A DNA stretch of 64,000 nucleotides from Anthopleura xanthogrammica (Eukaryota; Cnidaria; Anthozoa; Actiniaria; Actiniidae). Positions 20,436-31,800 of this stretch are shown piece by piece (position 1 is the first letter of the stretch; every line of letters starts with the position of its first letter). The stretch spans positions 7,967,454-8,031,453 of the forward strand of contig OZ025218.1 of NCBI GenBank assembly GCA_964019055.1, read 5' to 3'. The notes under the pieces are model-generated. The model was not told the DNA's origin. It worked only from the letters and a program-made list of their open reading frames with translations, and did no database searches. Made by a program: the position numbers and the translations under genes.

Positions 20436-20748
20436 ATTGCAGTCGAACCTCCACCAACGGCCATCTTCCCACAACGGCCATCTTCCCACAACGGGAAGAA
20501 AGAAAACGGGAAGAAAATTTTGTCCCGGTTAGCAATGAGTTCATACATATACTGTAACTGAACCTTTTCCACAACGGCCACCTCTCTACAACGGCCACTT
20601 CTAACCAACGACCAGGAAATTTTGTCACAGTTACCAATGAGTTCATACATATACTGTAACTGAACCCTTTTCACTACGGCCACCTTTCTACAACGGCCAC
20701 AGTATTTTGTCCTGACGTTGGCCGTTGTGTAGAGGTTCGACTGCAATA
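20436..20748. mobile_element. TTGCAGTCGAACCTC-ended element built from ACAACGGCCA repeats
   Basis: The ends TTGCAGTCGAACCTCCAC and GTAGAGGTTCGACTGCAA are inverted repeats. Inside, the ACAACGGCCA words and ATGAGTTCATACATATACTG are repeated in tandem (about 20530 and 20637). Smaller relatives are at about 40315-40430 and 45455-45550. It starts about 45 bp after the ABCB8 stop, so it may overlap the 3' UTR. Confidence 0.8.
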
Positions 20749-21460
20749 CATAAAAAAATTATATTTTACAACCATTCAGTCCCCACAAGATGAAATATCG
20801 CTTGTTAATGTTACTGCAAATCATTTTGAAAAACCTATTATTTAACATGAATTCTACCCTACAGAAGATTAGAGGAGGAATGGTAACGAAATCATCCCGC
20901 AGAGAACTATGGGGCTGAACTGAAATAATTGATTTATTCCCATGATTCTTTGCAGGCCAAATTCGTCACCAGTCTTCCTGGGCGGGCAATTTGGGGTCTA
21001 TCTCAGTATGATTAATTCAACTCGTACGTAATCGAATTTTTTAGCAAGGATGGGCTCCCTCCAAGGAAAGGTGAAATCTGAATTTCAAAAATTAAGTGTA
21101 AAAATTTCATTTTATTTTTAAATGCTGTTTAAATCCATGGATACTATTTATCTTCATTGGTAATTGAGATTGGAATAATAAAAAGGAAAGTTACGCTAAA
21201 AGAACTGACATCAGTTGGCATGGTTACCAAGGATTACCAAGTTTACTGTCATAGCAACAGTTGTTACGCCGCGATGAAAAAAAAAACTACCACGGCATTT
21301 TTAATAAGTTTTATTTTTAAATGAAAGTTTTGGTTATAAATAATAATAAAAGTGCTTTTAATATACATCACAGCTATTATTCGGTATTACAGGTAGGAAA
21401 ACTGAGGCGCCCTACTAGTGACGAAACCGCAAGTATGATCGTGCGTGCGCCGTCGTCTTT

Positions 21461-21718
21461 AAGCCTGGTTTTCACTTGCGCTGGAATCGGAGTCAGCCAC
21501 AGTTCATGCGTGACTCGTTGCAAGTGAAAATCGCTCGTCATAAGCATAAGCACAAGCCAAGCAAAAGGAAACCTTCCGATCCTTTTGATTCTGCTTTTGA
21601 CGCGCTTCTGACTCCGATTCCGACTCCATCTTCTGGTTTTCACTTTCATCATAAGCTGCTACCGACGCCGATCCCGACTCCGGCTCCGAACTCACATTCC
21701 TTCGCAAGTGAAAACTAG
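21461..21718. mobile_element. MITE with CCTGGTTTTCACTTGCG ends
   Basis: AGCCTGGTTTTCACTTGCG at the left and CGCAAGTGAAAACTAGG at the right are terminal inverted repeats. Internal CATAAGCATAAGCACAAGCC and GACTCCGATTCCGACTCC repeats are present. A shorter relative is at 52442-52552. Confidence 0.75.
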
Positions 21719-22079
21719 GTCCTCATCATGATCAGGACAGCATTTGTAGTTTTATGTCATGAGAACCTGAAGACGATGGCGCGCGTATGAAAAAAAATGC
21801 GCCTGTACATTCGTCAGGAGGTCGCGCAGATGTACACGTTTTGCAAGTATAACTAACGGAAATACTTTCTCAAAAATGGATTACTTCGACGGTACGGCGG
21901 CTATCTTGAATTTGAATTTTTTAAAGGGAAAGTGTACGAAATGCCAGGGGTTTAAACTGTCAATGTTAATCGACGCTATCACTGTAACAAAGTTTTGTAA
22001 ATTTTCCCCCTGCCAAGATGACCGCTGTATCGTCGAAGTAGTCCATTCCTTCCTACAACAAACTCTCTTGTAAACAACC

Positions 22080-22390
22080 ACTCTCTTGAGCGATCATTTG
22101 ACTACTGGCTTCCATGATTGACCACTTTCAAAAGCGATCATTCTCTTAAGCTACCGTTTTCTTAACGACCAATGGACGTTAGCGGTCATTTTTGGAAATG
22201 ATCGCTTTCATAGTTGACCACTGTCCACTATCTTAAGAGACCGGTTTCCTAAGCGACCATTTTTGTGTGAGACCTTTTTAAAATAGAGGATAAAATAGAA
22301 TTTTCCTGAGATACTACTTTTGCAAATGCCCCGTGCCGTAGGCGACCACTTTTATGAGCGACCATTTTATGCACGATATGCTCGCTTCCA
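22080..22390 (+). repeat. degenerate tandem repeat with GCGACCATTTT words
   Basis: Units of about 20-30 bp with AGCGA(C/T)CATT and GACCACT words recur through the stretch (CTTGAGCGATCATTTGACTA, TAAGCGACCATTTTTGTG). They are strongly diverged. Confidence 0.5.
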
Positions 22391-22476
22391 TTTTATAAAG
22401 GTGCGATTATAACGGTGAATTTTAAATGTAAAATCAATCGGTTAATATTTATTGAGCCGTGGATAATAGACTTTTA

Positions 22477-22696
22477 ATAGACCATTTCACGGTTGTCGTC
22501 GCCCAACCTCAGCCTCGATAGTGTGTAATATATTCTTTAGAATTTGACTACAGCTCACGGTAATTTAAGGAATGTACCCATTATCAAACAATTGAAACAC
22601 TTAAAAATTCCACGGGCTTTAGTCAAATTCTAAAGAATAAATTACACGCTATCGAGGATGAGGCTGATCGACGACAACCGTGAAATGGTCTATTTA
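22477..22696. mobile_element. foldback MITE, AATAGACCATTTCACGGTTG ends
   Basis: AGACCATTTCACGGTTGTCG and AACCGTGAAATGGTCTA pair. The arms also carry ATTCTTTAGAATTTGACTA and its reversal, about 80 bp each. It lies downstream of the galaxin-like gene's stop. Confidence 0.85.
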
Positions 22697-22916
22697 GCCC
22701 TTTCCATTTTTCAGTGCAATCTCATTTAAAAGAATACTAATTAAACACCATGCACCAAAACACGACAGGGCTGAAAAACGTGTGCGCATGCGCCAAATTG
22801 ACAATGAAAAACAAACTTAAAAACTTAACATCAAACACTCAAATTTTTAAATTTTTTCGCATCAAACACTCAATCCGCAGTGTATTACGGGCAATGTGAG
22901 AGCAGAGAATAATATA

Positions 22917-25752
22917 TTAATAGCAATATCCTGATCGCCAGGCGAGTCTAGTTCCGCGGCAACACTGATAAAACTGAGGGTCGTATGCTGTGTTACCGCA
23001 ACAGTTATGTGTGTCCCCAGTGCTTGGCTTCCAAGTGATTCGTCCCCCACAACAGACATAAAACTCTGCGTTGTATGAGGCAGTTCCGCAGCATCTATCA
23101 TTACGAGAGGTTCGACCAGTTAGTTTCCCTTGGCAACACATGTAATGCTAAAGCATGAGAAATGATATGGAATGTTAGCAAGTTTCCTTCCCTTCCTTCC
23201 TTCCTTCCTTCCTTCAGTCGTATCTTCCTTTTCTTTACTTTTTCACACATATAACATCAAAACTATCAGTTCCATACCCTATTATCAAATTCTCTGTCTC
23301 CACAGCACCATCCAGAACCACTTCTCCACGATAGCTTTCCTTGGCAGCAAGTGAAATGCCTAAACAAAAGAAACCAAATCTCACACACTTGTTTCAACTT
23401 CTCTCTAATTCGAGTAACTTTAGCTTTGAATATCCTAAGTTAAAACGGAGCACTGACGGACAGAAGGTAAAGTGTACGGATCTTGTACGGACTCAAATGA
23501 AACTTGACTGAACCTTCTACCTTCACCAAAATTCCCAAACTCTCCTATTCACGCCAGTATCAGCTGATGCCTCACCTTGGATCGTATGCTGTCCCCTGGC
23601 AACAACCATTAGCAATGCCTCTTTGCCTTGCAATTAAGTTCCCGCCACAACAGTCGTTACGCATTGGGTCGTAAGCTCGACTACCACAACATCTTGTTTG
23701 TCTTCTGGTTCTCCATACTATTTGACCATCACAGCACAGTGACGTCGCTTGATTGTACGGACTGTAGATCGGAAGAAGGGCGGTTAGAAAAAGACCTGGT
23801 TTACTTCTTTCTTTCCTTCCAGGCTGCATCCATGCATGCATCCCTCCCTCCATCCATCTATCCCTCCCTCCATCCATCCATCCCTCCCTCCATCCATCCA
23901 TCCATTCATTCCTTATATTTTCTTTGCGTTATGCCGCAGATATTTTACATTGATCATGCCTCAGCTCACCTTGGTCCACAGCACCCTGTATTAGTTGCTG
24001 ATCTTGGATGCACATTTCCGTCACAACAAAGAGTGTAATACCGTTCATGCTGGCTGAGCTCACAGTCAGACCTGCGCACTCGTCTTCTCATCCCTATTTC
24101 TGACGATGAAAACAGAACAAAGTTAACAGTAATTAATTCTTGTTTTTTTTTGAAGATTGAGTAATCAGGCATGATAATTTATAAATTTAGTCGAGTTGTC
24201 TCTGATTTTTTGAATTTGAAAAATCCAAACGTTTCAACCGAGGTACTACGGTCTTCATCAGTGGTCTAATGGTTGGCTGTATGCAAAACGTCAGTTGAAT
24301 AGATTTTCGTACACCGTAGGGAATTGAATGTGTTCGTTACGGTGTACGAAAATCTATTCAACTGACGTTTTGCATACAGCCAACCATTAGACCACTGATG
24401 AAGACCGTAGTACCTCGGTTGAAACGTTTGGATTTTTCAAATTCAAAAAATCAGAGACAACTCGACTAAATTTATAAAATAATTTTTATTGGTTGATAAG
24501 TACAGTGCACTACAAATAATTGCACCGATAGTCTGATTGCCTAAGAGAAGTGGTATATGTATAGCACTATGAAAATCGCACTTCGGGCGCTACAGTATCC
24601 GTGGCTGGGAAGTAGTGACATCAATTCACCATGGAAACGCCGAAACAACCAATGGAATTAGTGGGGGCGTGGTATTGACAGCATTGGCTGAGAGGCAATT
24701 GAAATTACCATAGAAACTATACATCACGAAATGCGATTGGCTGAGAGGACGTACGTGCAAGGTATGTTCTAAAATTAAATATCGCCATGGAAACGCGCAG
24801 TTATTATGTATCAAAAATTCTTCACAAATTGTGATTCAAGGAGAGAATTGGGTGCTATGAAATATCTCGACTAGTTCGTGCACGTGACATCTGAAACGGC
24901 GCTTTCTGAGTAAAAGGGCAGTATAGAATCTTGTGGCCACTTTTCAGTTATCTCTGACCATACGAGCCAAGTAATGGTGTTGAAGACCCCTTGCAGCACG
25001 TCGGAATGTAGCTCAATTTGGAGGACAAAACAATAGGTTCGAATTCTCAGGAGATTGAAATTCATTTGTTTTGTCCTCCAAATTGAGCTACTTCGACGTC
25101 ACGTGAATGGGGTCTTAATGGACACACATACCTTCAATGCACTTTATTCTAAGGTCTGTGAGACTCACGTCACGGTTATTTTTTGCGGGAATTCCATTAA
25201 CCTGTACACCGTTCCGTAAATACTCGGCGCCGATCGAAAGCGCGATGCTTTGTGAACCAACTGAGAAACCTCCAAGGGTTAACACAAGTGGGCTGAATTT
25301 CGAGAGTTCTAGAAACAGTATCGCACTAGGAACTCAAGATACTTCGAGTTCCCATAAGTTAAACGTTTATTTTTTGTCAGTATGTTGTATCAGCATGAAG
25401 TCTACGTGGGTCAAAGTTTACAATCCATGTGCGATGTAGGAAAAAAGATAAATATTTAAAGGAAGTTGATGATGATATTGATGACCATCGTAGTATCGGT
25501 TAAGTGATTATATTGTTGTGGTTGTGGTAGTGATTACGATGTCGAGGATGATGATGATGATGTTAATGGTAATGAAGATGATGTTGATGCCATCGTAGTA
25601 GTGATCATGTAATCATGTCATTGTTATTGTAGTGGTGGTGGTATTGATAATGATCCTGAGGTTGATGATGATGATGATGATATTAATGATATTGATGATG
25701 TAACCGTAGTGGTGGTCGTTGTCAGGTGGTGGTGTAGATGATGATGATGTAT

Positions 25753-25785
<33 letters not shown>

Positions 25786-25812
25786 GTGAGGATGATGATG
25801 ATGATGATGTAT

Positions 25813-25845
<33 letters not shown>

Positions 25846-25989
25846 GTGAGGATGATGATGATGATGAGGGTGAGGATGATGATGATGATGATGATGGTGA
25901 GGATGATGATGATGATGATGATGATGGTGAGGATGATGATGATGATGATGATGTATATGATGATGATGATGATGATGGTGAGGATGATG

Positions 25990-26043
<54 letters not shown>

Positions 26044-26130
26044 GTGAGGATGATGATAATGATGATGATGATGATGATGGTGAGGATGATGATGATGATG
26101 ATGGTGAGGATGATGATGATGATGATGGTG

Positions 26131-26190
<60 letters not shown>

Positions 26191-27939
26191 TAGATGATGA
26201 TGATGATGATGATGATGTTTATGATGATGAAGATGTTGATGATATCATCGTAGTGGTGGTTCTTGGGTTGGTGGTAGCGATGATGATGATGAGGTTGATG
26301 ATGATGATGATGGTAATGTTCCTGAAGATGATGATGATTGTAGTGGTGTTCATAGTGATTATTCATCCAGTTATTCAAGGTGCATTTAGCTAACTGAAAA
26401 TATGCATTCAATGAATAGACCCCTTGCAGCACTTCGGAATGCAACACAATATGGAGAAAAAACAATAATTGAACTGCTTTGACGTCAGGTGAAAGGGGTA
26501 TATTAGAGAGTTTAAGAATCCCGTTTATACAGCAAACGTGAAACGTCAGTTGACCAGTGAAAAGTTCTTTAAAATTAGTAAAAAGGAATCGCAAAAATCT
26601 CCAAGTCGTAGATAAACAAAATAATATTTCTTTTTGTTAAGAAAGTTTGCAAAAGGTAAAGTGAAATACAGGAAAACGAAGAAACGTTTGCCGTTTGCGG
26701 GAGAAAAAAACGCGAATCTATAAGCTCTCTATTCTTGACTAACTTTACGTCGAAGCTCAAGGTTCAAGAGCTGCATGAAGCTCTCAAAAGAAACGTCAAA
26801 ATGACCCTGGAAGATTGTACGTGATTCACTATTGATCAAACTGACAACCCCTACCTTAACACAAGATCTTATTTCTGCCTTTAATAAATCAATAATCGCG
26901 ACTTGTCTTGCTTATTCATGATGAGTGACCGTTTCCTTTGATAAGAGGAGTTCTCCTTTGCTATTACGTCCATTATTAAGTCGATCTTCAAGCAGGAGCT
27001 ATAAAGCATGTGCTTCGAACTCAACGCAATGATCGAGTTTCCAACAACAGCCTTAGTTTTTAGATTAACTTGATTATTGTGTATCGTGTAGTTAGGAAGG
27101 GAGCATAAGTAGTTTTTAGATAGCATGGACGCATCATCATTACGGCTCTTGCTGTTTAAATATACAACGGTATTGAATGTGATGTACGGAGCGGTTCATC
27201 AAGTCTTATCAGTGTTATCGTGTCTGGGGTTTCAATACAAAGAGGTCATTCATTACAACATATAAAAACTTGTATGTGAGCCGATTGGTTTTCTATCGCA
27301 TTTTTCTCCCCTTGTAATCTAAATTGCAGCTCTAATCCGTGCAGAAATAAGCATTGCTTCTTGTAGTTGATATATACTAGCTAAAATATAAACCTTTGAG
27401 GATAAAAATTGGAACATCTTATCTCTAAATGGAGGTATAGAATAATGGCCACTTCAGTTAAAACAAGTGATCAGAAACTTTAATAATCTCCATATCCGAT
27501 TCTCGTAGCAGCTACAAGAAACAAAAGGTTTTTATTTACGATCCCTACGTCTTGCAGCTCTGCACCATTATTTGAAGTCTTCAAAGTGCTCTGGATATTG
27601 TATTGCAATCAAAGATGCTCTATGATCCCATAGCCGGATAGCTTATCGACTCATTGAGCTCCAATATGATGAGCTCAACCTATAGATGCCTCTTGTCATC
27701 ATGTATCTAGGAATGTCTCTATTTGAATGAAAGCGTTTTTGCAGCTCAAAAACTGAATGCTTTTCTAAGGGACATTCAATGGTCTTTTCAGATGCACTAA
27801 TATAAAGATAATAAAAATATTCGCAAGTCTCACCTTGTTGGAGGGGCTGTTTTGGTACGAGAGAGGCACTGGCCAAAACAACCAGTGAAAATCCAATTAT
27901 AAGCGCCAGCAACACGCTCCTTGTAGCGCTAGCAGACAT
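22917..27939 (-). CDS. galaxin-like secreted di-cysteine protein, 5 exons, 244 aa
   Basis: Probable extracellular matrix protein of the galaxin family. Galaxins were first found in stony-coral skeletal matrix, but relatives occur in non-calcifying animals. Exons in reading order: 27939-27834, 24099-23970, 23761-23576, 23359-23278, 23147-22917. All junctions are GT-AG and phases agree (1, 2, 2, 0), giving 245 codons with TAA. Exon 1 encodes a hydrophobic signal peptide (cleavage probably near residue 26, after LASA). Residues 39-45 form an Arg-rich furin-like site (MRRRVRR); another RTRR lies further on. The remainder carries 13 Cys-Cys pairs in the galaxin pattern of CCG then YN/YDP then CCxG. 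Exon 4 is only 82 bp. The weakest point is the 3.7-kb intron 1, which holds a GAT microsatellite and a 310-bp palindrome. The signal exon joins in the right phase, but transcript data would settle it. A role in calcification is not proven. Confidence 0.85.
23196..23216 (+). repeat. (TTCC)n microsatellite
   Basis: Short TTCC run within the galaxin-like gene's intron 4. Confidence 0.8.
23818..23910 (+). repeat. CCATCCATCCCTCC simple repeat
   Basis: CCATCCATCCCTCCCTCCAT words repeat in galaxin-like intron 2. They create a spurious Ser/Pro/His frame on plus and an Asp/Gly/Trp-rich frame on minus. Confidence 0.85.
24174..24484. mobile_element. 310-bp near-perfect palindrome (foldback element)
   Basis: The left arm runs from TTTATAAATTTAGTCGAGTT and is reversed at the right, ending AACTCGACTAAATTTATAAA. 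The arms are about 135 bp each with very few mismatches, around a spacer containing AGGGAATTGAATGTGTTCGT. It lies in galaxin-like intron 1. Confidence 0.92.
24984..25115. mobile_element. TAGACCCCTT foldback element (copy 5)
   Basis: AAGACCCCTTGCAGCACGTC at the left, GACGTCACGTGAATGGGGTC at the right. GCTCAATTTGGAGGACAAAA and TTTTGTCCTCCAAATTGAGC are exact inverted arms. It lies in galaxin-like intron 1. Confidence 0.88.
25530..26345 (+). repeat. (GAT)n microsatellite, about 800 bp, interrupted
   Basis: Near-continuous GAT/ATG units with recurring interruptions (ATGGTGAGG, ATGTATATG) that give a second-order period. All three plus frames and the minus frames stay open (poly-Asp, poly-Met, poly-Ile), which marks it as simple sequence. 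It sits in galaxin-like intron 1. Confidence 0.95.
26416..26501. mobile_element. TAGACCCCTT foldback element (copy 6, decayed)
   Basis: TAGACCCCTTGCAGCACTTC and GCTTTGACGTCAGGTGAAAG remain. The central arms are degraded and shortened. Confidence 0.7.
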
Positions 27940-28256
27940 GGTTCTTAATTGCTCCAGCGTTAAAGATCCAAACTTGCAGCTCCCTCTGTCCCAGCAGCTA
28001 GCTCAGTGCCAAGAAGTGGTCGAGGTCTTGGAGAATTGAGTGTTATTCCAAGGAATGTCCCCTACCAGTTTGTTGTTGGATTATGAGTAAGCCGACCGAA
28101 AGATAGCACTGTTATTGTCATTCATTACGATGAAGGTCAATCGGTTCAAAGTCATTAGACTCTCTTGAGCGTTGAAATGTCAATGAAAAACATATCCGAC
28201 CGTTGAGAAACAATTATAAATATTACTGTACATGATGTTTTATATATAACATATAT

Positions 28257-28585
28257 CCGGGACCGAATTCAGGATTTGGGGGGGGGGGGGGGGGCGGGAA
28301 ATTTTGGTTAGGGGGCTTGACTGCGAACCGCCGAACTATTTAAACCAAAACCACAACAATGATAACAACAACAACAACAACAAACACATAAACAAAAAGT
28401 GATGAGGGTTTGAACCGCCAAATAGATATCAAAAAGAATTTCTTTTGCATTGGCTATTTTCTATTCAGGGGGATCCGTCATCCCACCCCCTAAATCGGGT
28501 CCCTAGCTTCCCAGCTTCCCTTAGAGGGTTCAATTGCGGTTTAGGGGGGTATGGACAAACCCCCAACCCCTAGATCCGCCCCTCA
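28257..28585. mobile_element. hAT-like G/C-run MITE remnants, two abutting
   Basis: GGGACCGAATTCAGGATTTG plus a G-run (28259-28295) is mirrored by CCCCCTAAATCGGGTCCCTA (28485-28505). A second fragment with TTTAGGGGGGTATGG and CCTAGATCCGCCCCT follows. The ends resemble the CAGGGGCGGATC family seen at 16205 and 62403. Confidence 0.6.
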
Positions 28586-28819
28586 TATCTTTTTTACGTC
28601 TGCTTCGGCACTGCGTGAGGTTACGAGCAGGGATCCAAAGTCGCATGCAGAGGGAAAAACGTAATTTTCGTTCCATTCAAGTCATGTCTCTACCTCGGTA
28701 TATTCTCTCAAGCAAACAATTATAGCTTCAAGTTGTTCCTTAATCCTGTAAGGTGTGCCTTAGGCCAATGCATTTTATTACTATTTTTTTCCCCTGTTTG
28801 GAATCGTTCATAAATAATT

Positions 28820-31800
28820 TTCAAGAGGTGTGAAAATAGTCAAAAAGCGACCAAAACAATGAGCTATAGTCTATGCTTTTTAGTCAAAAACCACCCAAAA
28901 TGAGTGAATATACACAAGATGGATTCGATGAAAATAGGTGCATTTGAATAAGAGTTAAAGTCCATAAAAATTATAGACTATAGGTCCATGCTCTTTGGTC
29001 AAAAACCACCCAATTTTCAAAAAATAATAGAGATGGACTAGATTAGCCAAGATGTGAAAAAAACTCAAAATCAATCAAACCATGGTTATTGGTCAAAAAC
29101 CACCCCTCACAAATGATGAAATATTAAAACATAAAAACGAGATGGATAGAAACAAAAAATGTTTTAAAGAGGACCAATAATCCATCAAACCATGGCCTAA
29201 TCTCAATGCTTTTTGGTAGAAAACCATAGATAATTTAAATTTAATTTAATTTCAATTTCAGTTTTAAAAATATACACGAGATAGATAGGATGATGCATGA
29301 CAATGCGTAAAAATCGATCAAGACCATGGGCTATAGTCCATGCTCTTTGTCTGAAAATGGCCATAAATGACTTAATTTGCATTTGTCATCAATAATTCAT
29401 AATTTTTAAATAGGTTTAAAAATGGGTCAAAATCGATCAAAACCATGGGCTATAGTCCATGCTCTTTGTCTGAAAATAAAAAAAATCACGGGTTTTTTAT
29501 TCTTCATAAATATTTCATAATTTTTAAATAGGTGTGAAAATGGGTCAAAATCGATCAAAACCATGGGCTATAGTCCATGGTCTTTGACTGAAAATGGCCA
29601 AAATGACGTGTTTTTCATTCTTCATCAATGATTCATAATTATTAAATAGGCGTGAAAATGGGTCAAAATCGATCAAAACCATGGGCTATAGTCCATGCTC
29701 TTTGTCTGAAAATGGCCAAAAATGACGTGTTTTTTATTCTTCATCAATAATTCATAATTTTTAAATAGGTGTGAAAATGGGTCAAAATCGATCAAAACCA
29801 TGGGCTATAGTCCATGCTCTTTGACTGAAAATGGCCAAAAATGACGTGTTTTTTATTCTTCATCAATAATTCATAATTTTTAAATAGGTGTGAAAATGGG
29901 TCAAAATCGATCAAAACCATGGGCTATAGTCCATGATCTTTGATTGAAAATGGCCAAAATGACGTGTTTTTCATTCTTCATAAATGATTCATAATTATTA
30001 AATAGGCGTGAAAATGGGTCAAAATCGATCAAAACCATGGGCTATAGTCCATGCTCTTTGTCTGAAAATGGCCAAAAATGACGTGTTTTTTATTCTTCAT
30101 CAATAATTCATAATTTTTAAATAGGTGTGAAAGTGGGTCAAAATCGATCAAAACCATGGGCTATAGTCCATGCTCTTTGTCTGAAAATGGCCAAAAATGA
30201 CGTGTTTTTTATTCTTCATCAATAATTCATAATTTTTAAATAGGTGTGAAAATGGGTCAAAATCGATCAAAACCATGGGCTATAGTCCATGATCTTTGAT
30301 TGAAAATGGCCAAAATGACGTGTTTTTCATTCTTCATAAATGATTCATAATTATTAAATAGGCGTGAAAATGGGTCAAAATCGATCAAAACCATGGGCTA
30401 TAGTCCATGCTCTTTGTCTGAAAATGGCCAAAAATGACGTGTTTTTTATTCTTCATCAATAATTCATAATTTTTAAATAGGTGTGAAAATGGGTCAAAAT
30501 CGATCAAAACCATGGGCTATAGTCCATGCTCTTTGTCTGAAAATGGCCAAAAATGACGTGTTTTTTATTCTTCATCAATAATTCATAATTTTTAAATAGG
30601 TGTGAAAATGGGTCAAAATCGATCAAAACCATGGGCTATAGTCCATGATCTTTGATTGAAAATGGCCAAAATGACGTGTTTTTCATTCTTCATAAATGAT
30701 TCATAATTATTAAATAGGTGTGAAAATGGGTCAAAATGGATCAAAACCATGGGCTATAGTCCATGCTCTTTCACTGAAAATGGCCAAAAATGACGTATTT
30801 TTTATTCTTCATCAATAATTCATAATTTTTAAATAGGTATGAAAATGGGTCAAAATCGATCAAAACCATGGGCTATAGTCTGTGCTCTTTGTCTGAAAAT
30901 GGCCAAAAATGACATGTTTTTTATTCTTCATAAATAATTCATAATTTTTAAATAGGTGTGAAAATGGGTCAAAATCGATCAAAACCAATGGCTATAGTCC
31001 ATTCTCTTTGACTGAAAATGGCCAAAAATGACGTGTTTTTTATTCTTCATCAATAATTTATAATTTTTAAATAGGTGTGAAAATGGGTCAAAATCGATCA
31101 AAACCCTGGGCTATAGTCCATTCTCTTTGACTGAAAATGGCCAAAAATGACGTGTTTTTTATTCTTCATCAATAATTTATAATTTTTAAATAGGTGTGAA
31201 AATGGGTCAAAATCGATCAAAACCATGGGCTATAGTCCATTCTCTTTGACTGAAAATGGCCAAAAATGACGTGTTTTTTATTCTTCATCAATAATTTATA
31301 ATTTTTAAATAGGTGTGAAAATGGGTCAAAATCGATCAAAACCATGGGCTATAGTCTGTGCTCTTTGTCTGAAAATGGCCAAAAATGACATGTTTTTTAT
31401 TCTTCATAAATAATTCATAATTTTTAAATAGGTGTGAAAATGGGTCAAAATCGATCAAAACCAATGGCTATAGTCCATTCTCTTTGACTGAAAATGGCCA
31501 AAAATGACGTGTTTTTTATTCTTCATCAATAATTTATAATTTTTAAATAGGTGTGAAAATGGGTCAAAATCGATCAAAACCCTGGGCTATAGTCCATTCT
31601 CTTTGACTGAAAATGGCCAAAAATGACGTGTTTTTTATTCTTCATCAATAATTTATAATTTTTAAATAGGTGTGAAAATGGGTCAAAATCGATCAAAACC
31701 AATGGCTATAGTCCATTCTCTTTGACTGAAAATGGCCAAAAATGACGTGTTTTTTATTCTTCATCAATAATTTATAATTTTTAAATAGGTGTGAAAATGG

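Noticed and set aside
21876..22081. Frames on both strands rich in Cys/Lys near GACGGTACGGCGG
   Set aside because: Short, overlapping, unsupported by splice sites; adjacent to degenerate tandem repeats.
25719..26393. 224-codon Asp-rich frame (possible acid-rich matrix protein)
   Set aside because: It is a GAT microsatellite open in every frame on both strands, inside an intron, with no signal peptide or splice link.
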